A DNA stretch of 64,000 nucleotides from Cristatella mucedo (GCA_009760855.2 WPIO01000001.1:2476501-2540500), one strand, 5' to 3'. Shown: positions 10,870 to 23,053, counted from the stretch's first letter. Notes: generated by a model not told the origin, from the sequence alone. Numbers and translations: made by a program.

Positions 10870-11560
10870 CTACCCTGATGATGCCTTACCACCGGCAGAG
10901 CGACGGCACGGTGGACAGAGCCAAGCGTACACAACTTTAACACGAGGCGCAACTCCGGCCTGCGCTCAGCCGGACAGTGGGAGCATCACCTGCAAACCGG
11001 TTTTAAGAGCATACCGGACGGTGCGACACCAAGCCACGGACTGCAGTCCATCCGAGCTGATGTTTGGCCGCGAGCCACGGCGCCTCAACGACGTTCCAGA
11101 AATATAGCGACGTTCGAGCGCGCCAGGCTAGTCGCTGAGCGAAGAGCTCAGGGCGAAATCTGCTAACTTCGTAGCTTGGCAGCCGGCTCAGAGGGCAGCA
11201 GAAGTCGTCGGCAGCTACACCCCGCAAGCATCGACCTGGGGGTCCCGATACGGCTACGGGATAGCTGGTCAAGGCGGCATAAACTAGCACCGCGATGGCT
11301 CGGCGGCTGGAGTGTGGGTGGTAACTATCCAAGGAGCTGTCAACATGCACGGTCGCCATGCAAAGGCCGTGCATTTTGACACGCTCACGATGCGGGTGCA
11401 CAGACCGCGGGCGTCATTCATCCGATGTCGACCTTTCGCTGGAACTCGAAGAGTCTGAACGCCACGCGGGCGACAGACGGGCAGCAGCAGCAGCACCAGC
11501 TTCCGCTTCCGCCGCCACCAGGGCAGGCTGCCTACCGAGGCTGAAGCGCAGCTGACGCCA
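10870..11560 (+). pseudogene. Second, unrelated Ty3/gypsy integrase remnant
   Basis: Plus-strand decayed sequence in several frames: MPYHRQSDGTVDRA near 10878 is the integrase catalytic-Glu region with Asp in place of Glu; HQATDCSPSELMFGREPRRL at about 11026-11085 is the typical post-core motif; HKLAPRWLGGWSV near 11285 matches the C-terminal KLAP-W motif. Orientation and sequence differ from the element at 5743-10110, so this is a separate and older insertion. Confidence 0.75.
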
Positions 11561-12511
11561 CGCCGACGAATGACCTTCCACCCGCCAGCACCCGTTTCCA
11601 ACAAAGGCTGACGCGCTACGCTGTTTATTGAGACATTTTCTTGGGAGGAGTGCTTCAGTGGTGGATTAGGTTATGCACCCTGCCTCTCCGCATCCACGCC
11701 TCGGAGGACGGCTGGCCTCTGGGCGGGTTTGGTCCGGTCACCGGAGCCCACTCCGAAGCTGGATTCCCTCAGTGACTCACATCTATGCTGTCGATGCTCT
11801 AGAGGAGTACTCGTAAGCCGTGGGAAGGACGGAGGCTCAGTTTCATTTTGCCTGGCTCTGTTTACGCACGTGCTTCCGCGAGACGGCGCCTCGGCGCCAC
11901 TGCGGGTCGAACGCGACCAGAACAAACGCACCTGGCCTGTTTGGAGAGTAGTTCGGATAGGTAGACTTGAGCAAGAGAATGAGTGGAATTCTAACGCTGC
12001 GTGCAGCTCATGAAAACTGTTTTGCAAACCTGTGGGCATGAAGCCCTATCGGCGAAGCGTAAATCTCCGTGCTAAGCTCGTGGAACCGCAACCTGGGATT
12101 AGGCGTCGCTAGGGACGACTCGGGCGGTTGGAAATACTCAATAAAGTTGCACCGTCAACTGACAAGTTGTCATGGCAGTAGTGTACCTTGGACGTGAATG
12201 TATGCCACCTCCAGGTCCAAGTTAGATGCATTACCCACTAGTTGGCATGGCGGAACTTGAATCGCTACAGTTCCAGTCATTGAGTGAAAGCTGCTCCTCC
12301 AAAGAGATTATTCTATAAAAAGCGTTTAATTTTTATATAAAACTTCAAATTTTAATATATATTCAGATAAATATGACTCATAGAGGTAAGTCAAATGTTC
12401 TAAGATCAGTGCTGCGTTACCACAGTACAAATGTCCTTGACCTATTCCTTAAAGTGCCTGCTATCTGCCCAAACCCTCCTGTAAGTTTACTTCCTAGTCT
12501 AGTGGAGCACC

Positions 12512-12556
12512 ATGGAGTACGGCGGGGAGCTACCAGAGTCAGACGACGACGAAGAG
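12512..12556 (+). CDS. Candidate first coding exon of an unidentified gene
   Basis: CACCATGG start context, then 15 codons (MEYGGELPESDDDEE) ending exactly at a strong GTAAGG donor (12557), phase 0. An acidic N-terminus with good start and splice signals suggests a real first exon, but no downstream partner could be proven and the protein is not recognised. Confidence 0.35.
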
Positions 12557-13253
12557 GTAAGGAATGAAAAACAGACTGCGCGATACGCAGATATTGCGTC
12601 GATAAGTTACCCCGCCCACCTCCCCGAATGGGCGGTCCGCTAGCAGCAAAAGCTGGTCGTAGCGTATAGCCCTGTGAACTGCTGTTCAATATCGATCATG
12701 TGACGGTGTTTTGTTTGTCTTGCCTGCTTTTCCTATATGTCTGTCTGTTGGTTGTTCTGTGTCTATCGGCCTCTCCCAGTGCCTTTCTCTCCGTATCAGT
12801 TTCACTGTACTACGAGAGGTGATATTTTGGGAGCGCTTAAGTCATTTGTTTTACACAGGCCGTGAATAAGAAATCTGTTCTGCACATCAGGCTTTATTCT
12901 TTATTTAATTCTCTCATGGTTATGTTTATCTCTATTGCTTTTCAGGCAGAGTCCTCGAATATCCTTGCTTTTGGTGTACAGTAATTTTTCTCTCATTTAT
13001 TACTTTCCCAGCACTTAGAGAGGTGTATCTCTAAAGTCTGTCTGACTGTTAGTTTTTTCTGAGCCTCGACTGGACTCTCGGAACCTTTGGAGTTAAGGTG
13101 GAATCTTGAATGTCATCACATGCAGTATGTCTCTCTCATTAAACACGTATTCGTGACATTAGCTCCTTAAATAAAAGTGCATTAAGTGATTTAAATTGCA
13201 GTTTGGAAGGTTTTTGGTACCTGTTCAGCTTTAGAGGTTCTATCTAAGTGCTA

Positions 13254-13256
<3 letters not shown>

Positions 13257-13328
<72 letters not shown>
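13257..13328. repeat. CT microsatellite
   Basis: About 36 uninterrupted CT units. Confidence 0.98.
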
Positions 13329-13330
<2 letters not shown>

Positions 13331-14217
13331 CTCTCTCTGACACGAAAAATAACAAGTAAAAACATTGCAGACTTGAGCAGTGAGTTGATGCCAGAATTTG
13401 GCAGCACTCGGTGGATTCATCTGTTATCTATTGATCGCTTGCTGTCTTTTGTAGAGAGGCTGCATACAGTGGATGTGTAGGTCTATGGGTGCCGCCGAGC
13501 TCTCAGATATCTGTGCACTTTTACCAGCCAGAGATTTAAGTGTCGACCCTGGGTTTGTGCATCAGTTCTATCCCTGTTGGTGTTCTTTCCAAGCTTGGTA
13601 AACATGTGCAGCTACTAGTAGCTCCGGCTTTACGAAGCGATTACGTTATCAATTCTTCTCTTTACCTGCTCCCCTAGCCAAATATATAAGCAGGCCATTT
13701 GTACGCAGTCTTTTCATTCTGTCCTATGTATGCTGTTTTTCGTCAGCATTGAAAACGACGTGATTGGAAGAGTGTCGTATGGTTGTTAGGCCTTACCATT
13801 TCCTGCCCATTGATTCAGCATTTCTTTTGCATCTTCGACCCTCGAGCTCTGGATGTGTGTGTGCGATTTTATATATGTGTGTGCATGCATGTGTATCTAT
13901 GTGCGTGCTGTTGTATGAGCACGGCTTAGATCAAGGAAAATTCAACTCTATTGTCTGCCAAAGCCAATCCACTCAGGTTCAAACCATGGCACGGTATGAC
14001 ATGCTGGCCTGGTCAGACCATCCGGGTCTTTGATCCTGAACTTGGAAGTCACCTTCAAATCCTACGAACAGTCAACAAAGAGCTTTAGCCTACCCCTAAA
14101 TACTCACGCTACCCCGGCACTCGGCTGCGCCTATTTGGTAGCTCACGGCAGCAACACGTATGTAAGTTGTGCCAAAAATTCATGGCGAGCTTTTTAAATC
14201 ACACTGGGGGTATTGAC

Positions 14218-14544
14218 TTGTACCCACATTTCAATCGGGAGCCGCCGAAGCTTCTTTGGCATAGGTAACACTTGGTTGAATCAAATTCTTCGATTGAGTG
14301 CGACCGGTTTGTATGGCATATTTATGACGACCCGTGGAAGCCCGGTGGATTTTGCTGGTTACTTCATGGAAAGCCAAGGGTGGGTGAGAACGAATCGGTG
14401 GACAGGAGCAAGAGTGTCGACTTGCTGCTTAAATCTGAGTGGTTTGTTCAGCCGTTTTCTCTTTCTACGAGTAGACAATGGGGGTGTTTGTCTGGCCAAA
14501 CTCAGACTAGAGGGTTGGAGATTACTCCATTGGGCAGAATCTAG
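14218..14544 (+). other. Unidentified protein-like block with one stop
   Basis: Frame 1 reads LYPHFNREPPKLLWHR, a TAA, then FVWHIYDDPWKPGGFCW and LLLKSEWFVQP. Aromatic-rich and protein-like on both sides of the stop, so perhaps a decayed gene or element. No family recognised. Confidence 0.3.
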
Positions 14545-15259
14545 TTTGCCGACTCATCGATGAAGAAGACTGTGAATCCACTCAGGCAGAGCAAAGTCAG
14601 GAGAGAGAGCCGATGACCGGTCAATCTCACCCTCGGGGCAGCCATCCAGAGTGCCTAGCCTGCTGTCCACCGGAAGTAGGTGCCACACAAATCTAATTTG
14701 TCATTCGGGAATGGCAGCAGAGCAGCACAACGGGTTTCCACCAGTGGTCAAACTCATAACCACCCTCACACCAACTAATGGCTGGTGACTAGTCGGTCAC
14801 AATGCACGTGCATGTATTAATGCTCTCTACAGTTGCTTTGTTTGCTTGCTACTGCTTAGCCTTTGTCTGAACATCTTGAATGATTGTTGAAGCGGCAAAC
14901 TCGTGTTAGCTAAAAGGTGCAACCTACGTAAGGAGGCCTTTGTTTCCTGCTAGCCCTGCCTCGGAGAATTGCTCAGGATATGGCTTGCGTGTAAGCGTCT
15001 AACATCGGCCAGTCGTTAAATCGCTGAAGCGGTCTTGTCAGTGCACTGTCGAACAAAGTTACTGCACTCCTGTGCAGGAGCTGAAGTCTGGTTAATTTCT
15101 TGACATCCGAACCTTTTCGGTGGCCCCTTGTTCTGCTTAGAATAGAGTGCCTAGAAAGAGGTTATGCTCTCTGAGGGCACTGTAGTAATATGATGGACTG
15201 GTTGGGAAAGCACGTTTCTCAAGAAAATTGTCAGCATTTAGGTAATTTTGTTATTCCTG

Positions 15260-15362
15260 CGGTGGGCGATCCTTTATCACCACTGCAAGCGGTGGTGATA
15301 GCCGTAAAGGCTCTTCTGTCGCTATACAAAAGAGGCTGTTTGATCAGCTAGGATTTTTTTTT
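15260..15362 (+). repeat. SINE1, 5'-truncated
   Basis: TGGGCGATCCTTTATCACC, GGCTCTTCTGTCGCTATAC and GATCAGCTAGGA; the tRNA-like head is missing. Confidence 0.8.
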
Positions 15363-15919
15363 AATTCCTCGAAGATGATGAGCAGCTGGCAAACACGGTG
15401 ACGGTTTTGGTTTCTTCACTGCTCCGCCGAGTAAAAGCTCAAAGACGTTGATTTCGGCTGCACATGTAGCCTCTTCAGCGAGGAACAGTTTGGTTTAATC
15501 GATTGACTTTGGGGAATACAGTGCATCTGTTCCTTGTGCCATCTTCACTGGTCACTTCATTTGGGGAGGTGGTGCTTGATATTTACAAATCCAGCCGTTT
15601 TGCTACCAGTCTTGGGATATACTATATAATGGGATAGGATATACAATGGGCGTGCACACCAGGACTTCACCACTGCTCTCCCCGCACCATGACACTAGCA
15701 ACGTGCATTCGCCGATCGAAATGCCTCAATCCTCAATGGACAGGCGCACGCTCGTCGATGGATAGGCTCATGCACAGGATCGTCTACCTACTCCACCATG
15801 CCTGCCTCACTGCCACCCGTGCCCATGTGGCTGCCCGTGCACGTGCAGCCACATCCTATACATGATTCGTTTTTATAGCTGTGCAGCCGCACAGCTGTGT
15901 TCGGGCACCTGCTAACACA

Positions 15920-15941
15920 GCACACACACACACACACACAC
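15920..15941. repeat. AC microsatellite, short
   Basis: About 11 CA units. Confidence 0.95.
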
Positions 15942-16902
15942 TCATACAAGAGAATGCATCATGCACCTACCCGTAGTACTCCCTTAATGCAAGTAGGACA
16001 TAAAACCAGATTACATCGGCTTCGTCAATTTGCCGTGCCTTCTCACTCGCTGTGATCCGAGAGACCAGAGAGTCATACGTGTAAGCGTTGTATTAACTCG
16101 GTACTTTTGTTGAACTATTATGATCCTCCGGCCCTACCTCTGCTTGTGTATCTGCTGCTGCTGCTGCTGGCGTCTTAGCTGGACTTTCCGTGGGCCAACT
16201 TTATAGGCTGCATCTGAGTAAGCAATGACCCGAGTAAGCCACTTCCTTCTCGTGCTCTTTCTTCTTTTCGTGCATAGCGAGTGCAGTGCATTGTCTCTCC
16301 AAATGCCAGCTCGTTGTTATTTCTAGCCGTGTATCACTGCAGCAGATTGGTCCACTGACCCGTGTCTGGACTTGCAGCTAATGGCCAGCAGGTGCAAGAA
16401 TGAGGAGGAGCAGCAGCAGCAGTGTGTCGGCGCAGTGTGCACATGCAGGCCACGTTCATCATTGTAGTCAGCCTCTAGTCGTGCTATTAGTCCGTGCTCC
16501 TAATTTGCTGCTGCAGCTGCTGCTTGTGGCTGCTGCTCCTACTTTAGGTTGTTCCTTGTTCACGTTTGTAGCTCGCAGACCCTTAATGCTGTGCTGTGCT
16601 GTGCCCGCTGTTTTTTTCCAGCCACCACTGCAGAGCCATAGAGCCGCTGGCAGCAGTGCAGGGCCTGCAGCTGATTCCGAGCCACTGGCTGGTCATAGAC
16701 TGCAACCAGGCAGTGCTGCAGCCGTCAGTGCTAGTGGTGAGGAGCAGCAGCAGCAGCTGGGACATGTCAGCGAGCGCAGTTGCATTGTCTGCTAGGCTGG
16801 CTCGCAGAATTGCCCCATCAGTCTAGCGTGGTGTAAAATGTAGCATTCATGCAAAGGCAATAGCTTAATATCACAGCCCTCGTGGCCTTAACATCACCCA
16901 AA

Positions 16903-17095
16903 TTGGTGAGCCGTGATGGCACGCACTAGGTAAGGCAGTTGCTTTCACGACCTCGGGACCGAGGTCGTGAGTTCGACTACTTCGATGGGCGATCTTGTAT
17001 CGCCACTGCAAGTGGTGGTGATAGCTGTAAAGGCTCTTCTGTCGCTATACAAAAAAGAGGCTGTTTAATCAGCTAGGATTTATTTATTTATTTAA
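16903..17095 (+). repeat. SINE1, full-length, TTTA tail
   Basis: Head GAGCCGTGATGGCACGCACTAGG, hairpin CACGACCTCGG..CCGAGGTCGTG, B-box-like GAGTTCGACTAC, body GGGCGATCTTGTATCGCCACTGC and CTCTTCTGTCGCTATAC, end AATCAGCTAGGATTTATTTATTTA. Also present at 345-480 (-), 3662-3745, 15260-15362, 24225-24370, 30090-30280 (-), 34109-34280, 39815-40010 (-) and 47675-47860. Confidence 0.85.
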
Positions 17096-17302
17096 ATCCG
17101 TCGAATTGCGTTATCTCGAGGTGTCACCTGTGCTTCCACAATCTTTGGCTTCAGTCAGCCAATGCTCCTGAGAAACCAGACTTAGGCTTCACTCTGCTAC
17201 TGCTGCTGGTTGCTTAAAAGTAGCAGCCTTGCCTACTCACTCGTGCACGTGCACGTGTGTGCACACGCACACATTTTTTTCCTCTGTCTGGCCATCCGTC
17301 CA

Positions 17303-17470
<168 letters not shown>

Positions 17471-18177
17471 GCTCTCATTCACTCACTAGTGACCTAGCTC
17501 ACCTATGCCGTGTCAACTTAGGGTTACCTTGATCTGCGTCGTTCCATCATGTCAATCATCTCTGAGCTGTGACACTTCATATTGAACTGCAAGCGTCTTG
17601 TCCGATGAGTCGCTTGGATGCTGTGCTGTATCAGAAATAAGTCGGTGCTCATTTGGAAACCACTTGACTCGAGAATATGCATGCATTAGAGTATGCATTA
17701 GAGTGGGCTCTTGTGTCTTATCTGCGATGCCAGAACTTCGTCCTCTGGGAGTAAGTATCCCGAGTCCTGTAGCAAAGAACAAAGAAATGTCTTTCCTCTT
17801 AAAAGTAATTTTCAATTTTAAAATTTTCTAGTAAAGAAGTACTTTGAAGGGTGCAAGCCTCTTGTTAGCCAGTGAGGCAGCTAACTGATAATTGCAATTC
17901 GTAGTGTCCATATGCATACTGTTTTGGAGTGATTTGGTGGAGCTGTCCCTACTGTCTGGCATCCTGTCATGCTAATGTTGCCACGAAGGCACCGTGTGCC
18001 AAATGGCTGCAGCAGCCTCTGATAGCGCCAGCTGCTTTCTGGATTCTGGGACTATGGGTCCCGTAACCCTTGACACTAGTTTCTTGTTCTCCTTGGTGGC
18101 ATGCAATAAATTTATAATCCGCCTGCACACCCATATGTACACAGCAGACACACATGCACGCCCTAATTACATATAAT

Positions 18178-18688
18178 AATAATAATAATATTGCACTTGA
18201 TAAAGCGCCCTCAGAGAACTTAATCTCTTTCTAGGCGCTTTACATTTGCTGCAAAGTGATACGCAATAGAATAGTAAGTAAAATCATGCTTGAAAAACAA
18301 ACAAAATGAATAACATGGTTAGGGGTTACATGCACTGGGTCAGCATGCAAATGTGGTTAGTGGCAGCATGAACAGTGTCAGCACGCATAAGCACATCGAG
18401 GACGAATCACAAGGACCCACTAAATGCTGTCCTAAATAGGTATGTTTTTAAGTTTCTTTTAAATGTGGTCAGGTCAGGGGATGTTCTGATGCAGGTCGGG
18501 AGGGAGTTCCAGGCTGTGGGAGCATACGAGCTAAATGCACGGTCTCCAAAGGATTTAAGGTTTGTACGAGGTATTTCTAGACTGTTGGATTCCGAAAAGC
18601 GAGTGGTACGATGCTTTGCCTGATGGGGTAGTGTATCTGAAAGATAGGCTGGAGCCATAGAATGAAGAGACCTAAAAGTGAGCGACAT
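18178..18688 (-). mobile_element. Young L2-clade LINE 3' fragment, nearly identical to 28285-28795
   Basis: Contains the ATT tail, stem-loop, 3' UTR and the last ~90 RT codons (PAYLSDTLPHQAKH, PTAWNSLPTC). I counted about five substitutions over 510 bp against the copy at 28285. It is 5'-truncated at about 18688. Confidence 0.9.
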
Positions 18689-19131
18689 AATGATTGGTTG
18701 CTGTGTGCCAGAGGGTAGCTGAGCTGTGTCGGACAGTCAGCTATTTGTGCCTATTCCTTGCTCTTTGTGTGCCATTTCTAGGTCTCTCCTTACGAGATGG
18801 TGTTTCGACCGCTCGACATACTGATAACTACTGGTTGTACTGCTTGCGTGCAGTTGTGAATATATTGGGTTTACATGCAGCTGTGAACATATTGGGTTGT
18901 TTGCTTACATCCGGTCCGGCAGCTCAACATCGTGTCTGGCCTGTGTGACTCGTGCTTGCTTGTTTGTTTGTTGTAGAATCACATGGAGGCAGCAATGCAC
19001 AGTCGGCAGCACATGCGCAGAGCTTCAACCCGAAATACAACACGTGCGTCGGCTGCTGCCTCTGCCGCTGTGCAAGCTTTGATGGCAAGCTTGAGCCAGA
19101 CTTGCTACTGCTCTGCACCTCGTGACACGCC

Positions 19132-19140
<9 letters not shown>

Positions 19141-19192
<52 letters not shown>
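19141..19192. repeat. GA microsatellite
   Basis: 26 GA units; the only long array in this orientation in the window. Confidence 0.98.
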
Positions 19193-19193
<1 letters not shown>

Positions 19194-19399
19194 AGCTCAT
19201 TTCTGGTCTCCCTATTTCTCATGCCACTCCAGTGCATAGGCACAGCCAGGAATAAACCTAGTGTCCAACCTTGACCTTTCCAGAGTAGTCAGTCATAGGA
19301 AGGCTCAAGGGCATTTTGACAGCTTTGCTGCTCAACATGCTCCTTCTGGCCCAGTGGGGAGGGCTGGGCCCACTGGTCCTCTCTTTCCTATATCTATGC

Positions 19400-19575
19400 T
19401 TCTATACCACCCTGGTTTGGCCGTTGTAAAGGTGCTTGCCCTGACCAAGGTCAAGATGAATGTATTTGATGACCGAGGTTGTCGGCTCGAACCTAGTGGC
19501 ATATGTGAAGTGCCTGAATAGAGATTAAGTTCTATAAGTTCTCTTAGGGCGCCACACAAATGCATTTTATGTATC
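19400..19575 (+). repeat. SINE2 (tRNA head, L2-type tail)
   Basis: GGTGCTTGCCCTGACCAAGG head, GTCGGCTCGAACCTAG B box, then GAAGTGCCTGAATAGAGATTAAG and TCTCTTAGGGCGCC tail. Same layout as the copy at 3790. Confidence 0.75.
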
Positions 19576-19791
19576 TTAATTTATTTATGCCATGCCTCAA
19601 ACGTGACCTGATTGCCTTGCATCTTCATTTCAGATTATTGCACAAGAAGTTGAGTAAGTCGGCAATGCAGCAAATGGTGCCAGTGGCACTTCTGTTGCCA
19701 TCGCGTGCTGCTATGGGTCAGCTTACCGTGCAGGCAGACCTGTGCTCGTCCTCCCATGGCTTGGCAGCAGCATGTTTGGTTTCTTTCGCAG

Positions 19792-19913
19792 GAGAGAGCA
19801 ACGATGGCTTGGCAAGAAGCGTGGAGCAGTTCTTCGCCAGGGCGCACGAGCGCTCCGCACGGCATCTTCGGACCGCCGCAAAGCAGATCGCTGATCATCG
19901 AGCCAACCTCAAG
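19792..19913 (+). CDS. Candidate internal exon of an unidentified gene
   Basis: Acceptor TTTCTTTCGCAG and donor AAG/GTTAGC bound 122 nt. One frame reads SVEQFFARAHERSARHL then AAKQIADHRANLK, helical and charged. A second frame continuing past the donor ends in a hydrophobic stretch (PVLLLLVFFIIWWVAAV) like a tail anchor; only one can be real. Family not recognised. Confidence 0.3.
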
Positions 19914-20033
19914 GTTAGCAGCCTCAAGGTCGGCCAGCCCCGGGTGCTGGCCGACCTTGCCGGTGCTGCTGCTGCTTGTGTTCTTCATTATTTGGTGGGT
20001 GGCTGCAGTCTCCTGCAGCGAATGAGTGATTGG

Positions 20034-20600
20034 TAGTGACTGAGAGTGAGTGAGTTAGTGTGGGAGTGAGTGAGAGAGTTTGTGTGTGAGTTAGTGAGTG
20101 AGAGTGACTGAGAGTGAGTGAGGTAGTGTGTGAGTTAGTGAGTGAGTGAGAGCGACTGAGAGTGAGTGAGTGAGAGTGACTGAGAGTGAGTGAGTTAGTG
20201 TGGGAGTGAGTGAGTGAGAGTGACTGAGAGTGAGTGAGTTAGTGTGGGAGTGAGTGAGAGAGTTTGTGTGTGAGTGAGTGAGTGAGAGTGACTGAGAGTG
20301 AGTGAGTTAGTGTGGGAGTGAGTGAGTGAGTTTGTGTGTGAGTGAGTGAGAGTGACTGAGAGTGAGTGAGTTAGTGTGGGAGTGAGTGAGAGAGTTTGTG
20401 TGTGAGTGAGTGAGTGAGAGTGACTGAGAGTGGGTGAGTTAGTGTGGGAGTGAGTGAGTGAGTTTGTGTGTGAGTGAGTGAGTGAGAGTGACTGAGAGTG
20501 AGTGAGGTAGTGTGTGAGTTAGTGAGTGAGTGAGAGCGACTGAGAGTGAGTTAGTGAGTGAGTGAGAGAGTTTGTGTATGAGTGAGTGACTGAGAGAGTG
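20034..20600. repeat. GTGA-based minisatellite with higher-order units
   Basis: Built from GTGA/GAGT words; larger units of about 62-69 bp are marked by GTGACTGAGAGTGAGTGAG, then GTTAGTGTGGGAGTGAG and TTTGTGTGTGAG. A decayed end precedes a CTG tract. Confidence 0.95.
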
Positions 20601-20639
20601 ATTGACTTCATGTGTGCTCACGCATTGTTCTGGTCGTTG

Positions 20640-20640
<1 letters not shown>

Positions 20641-20689
<49 letters not shown>
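20641..20689. repeat. CTG trinucleotide repeat
   Basis: 16 CTG units, followed by CGGCTGCTGCCG. Confidence 0.97.
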
Positions 20690-20740
20690 GGCTGCTGCCG
20701 ATTGCACGTCTGCAGAGCAGCAGCTGCTCCCGACGATGCT

Positions 20741-21064
20741 ATGTCTGCTAAGCTGCTCCTAGTGCAGCTGCTCCTAGTGTGTGCTTCCTTTCGATTAGGA
20801 GTGTGCGCATCACCTCCAGCAGACCACCAACAATTTGTTTTATTTGGAAGACAAGGTCGACGAAGCCAAGCGCCGATGCCTCATTCCAGACTTGAGGATT
20901 TAACCCAAGCATGCATTTGCTCCTTGGTGCTAGTGCATTCGCTCAAAGTCATCGTCCACTCGCAGACCGATATTGCCTCAGCATCTACGATCAGCGGCAA
21001 CGCAGACCTGCCTATGGCCTGTCTTCGTTTACTTGTATACCGTCAACCCGGCCACTCTCATTAA
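20741..21064 (+). CDS. Possible secreted peptide precursor (weak)
   Basis: 107 codons with an N-terminal hydrophobic stretch (KLLLVQLLLVCASFRLGVCA) followed by QQFVLFGRQGRRS, which has a Gly-Arg amidation-like site and a dibasic site. It lies next to a CTG repeat and its stop falls in a tandem duplication, so it may be chance. Confidence 0.2.
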   Translation: MSAKLLLVQLLLVCASFRLGVCASPPADHQQFVLFGRQGRRSQAPMPHSRLEDLTQACICSLVLVHSLKVIVHSQTDIASASTISGNADLPMACLRLLVYRQPGHSH

Positions 21065-21090
21065 ACCGTCAACCCGGCCACTCTCATTAA
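21039..21090. repeat. 26-bp perfect tandem duplication
   Basis: ACCGTCAACCCGGCCACTCT plus CATTAA, twice in a row with no mismatch. Confidence 0.95.
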
Positions 21091-21641
21091 ACTGAGAGTT
21101 CGATCGCGAGCGCTGCAAACAAGTGGTAGACAAGCAGAGGCTAATGCCTCTCTGTCTCTCCTGCCTCTCCTTCGAGGTGCTGCTGACGCTGGGCCAGGCA
21201 CACGAGACCCTCGCATTTGGCCTCACTTTTGCATTTTAGTGTGAACAATTTGGCTGTCGCCTGTTGCAGGTGGGCCTGACATGCCTGATTATTTCACTTC
21301 CCTACAAGACCGTGACTAAAATTGCTGACTTTCCCTGAACTCGTGTGATGCCCAATTTATCTTCATAAGCTGCATTTGCCCGGATCGAACTTGATTAGTA
21401 TCCAGGTTGGTTTATATAAACCCTGAAGGTGCACCACGTGACAGGCTCTGGGGTTTTTTACTAGGGCGGCCGTCAGACTGCAGCTGAGGTGATGAGGTGG
21501 TGCTGGAGCACACCATCATGCATCATGGACTGTCATCATGGACTGCCTGTCTGGTGCTTTCAGCCGTGCTCCAGCCAGAATAAGGGTCGCTTTTCCTCAG
21601 ATTAAAAGAACAAATTATTTAGAAAGCATGAGGGCACAATT

Positions 21642-21722
21642 GGGCCACTTAATGGAGGTAAGCCGTTACATTTACCTGGGTCACTTAATGGAGGCAAACC
21701 ATTGCTTATACTTGGGCCACTT
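21642..21722. repeat. 36-bp imperfect tandem repeat
   Basis: GGGCCACTTAATGGAGG and GGGTCACTTAATGGAGG start the two full units; a third start, GGGCCACTTGG, follows. Confidence 0.8.
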
Positions 21723-22980
21723 GGCCGCAGTTTGTATTTGTAAGTCCTTTCTAAGACCTTTTCAGCACAGCACACACAGTCAGCAAGTGCCCAGTTGACG
21801 GCTTTCTGTACCAATGCCAGGTGTGCACAAGGTTGACCGTGCTATTCTCAGGGATTAGATTACCAGCCGCCGAGGTCATGACTTGGAGGCCCACTCTGTA
21901 GTCTGACTTCAGCGGTAAACCATATGGCTTCACCTAGAGCCACCCTATCAAGACCTGGCACCGACTTCTTTGACTTGCTAGTGCTTGTAGAAAGGTGCAA
22001 TTCTGCATATTTGATCATTGGGTGAGCCTTTGGCATCTGGTTCATGTGCAGTTTTTTAAGGCGTGGGCTTAGAGTTCTGGTGTGACCGGAAAGAATCCCA
22101 CAAGTCCTGTAAACTCGAGCTTGTAATCGGGCTGCAGTTTGACAAACTTCCTAGTAGCATAGGAATTAAAAAATATTTTCAACTTTCAGAATGTGTTCCG
22201 CAAGTGTGGTCAAAAGCAAAATATCAGGAATAGCTCCCCGTTTGCGGCTACGTATTCGGCCATTTGAGTCCTACTGGCGGCCTTATACCTTGAAAGTGCT
22301 GCACCGCCATCAGGGGGTGGCTCTCATTAGTCGTCCATTACCTATCACCGAAGCAATGGGAGCTAATGCATGCCGATGCTCTTTTCGTAGCCTGCACTGT
22401 CCCAACTCGCGAGAGCTAGTCCATGTACCTTTTATATGTAGTTATCATTAGCACTATGGTCGCTGCAGGCCTGTACACGTTATGCAGAAACAAGATACTC
22501 GCTAGACGCTCGTTTAATTAGCACAATTACATCGACCTCGTCTTTTGGCTGAGCACGGTCTCATTTAACCACGTTTGTGGCCTTAAGGAAAAGGAAAGGC
22601 ATCGAGATCGATAATGAAGATAGTGCCATTTGTCATCGTTTTGATGAGCCAAGACTGGAGTTCGTCGTTGAACGACGGTAGCAGCCACGTGGAAGAAAAA
22701 CCAAGCTATAACTTAAAAGTATGAAGTGGTAGCCATTCAATGCTGCCATGTGCATGGTGATAGAGGTCAAGTCGGCGCCACAGAGCCAGCAACATATGTA
22801 GTTCGTCTTTCAAGTTGTACGAGCCAGGGCAAAGACGTGCTCCCCGCAGTACCCATCAACAACCGATCGCATGCAACCTGTCGTGGATGACGCCGATATT
22901 TCTTTGCGATCGGTCGTCGACGTGTACTCAATTCACCAGCACGACCTTCTCTCTTAAAACTCGCATTCTCTCTCTTCCTC

Positions 22981-22983
<3 letters not shown>

Positions 22984-23046
<63 letters not shown>
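22984..23046. repeat. CT microsatellite just 3' of the phosphatase stop
   Basis: About 31 CT units, ending 14 bases from the stop codon, so probably in the phosphatase 3' UTR (as GA in the mRNA). Confidence 0.97.

Positions 23047-23053
<7 letters not shown>

Larger units (their letters stand above)
14570..16620. other. No gene recognised; one weak candidate exon at its end
   Basis: Apart from the SINE1 at 15260 and an AC run, nothing is assignable. CAG/CTG-rich DNA occurs at 16150-16800, where 16622-16735 is bounded by TTTTTTTCCAG and GTGAGG and could be an exon, but no frame is convincing. Confidence 0.3.

Noticed and set aside
20034-20600. CRISPR-like array
   Set aside because: Contiguous tandem repeats without unique spacers, in an animal genome.
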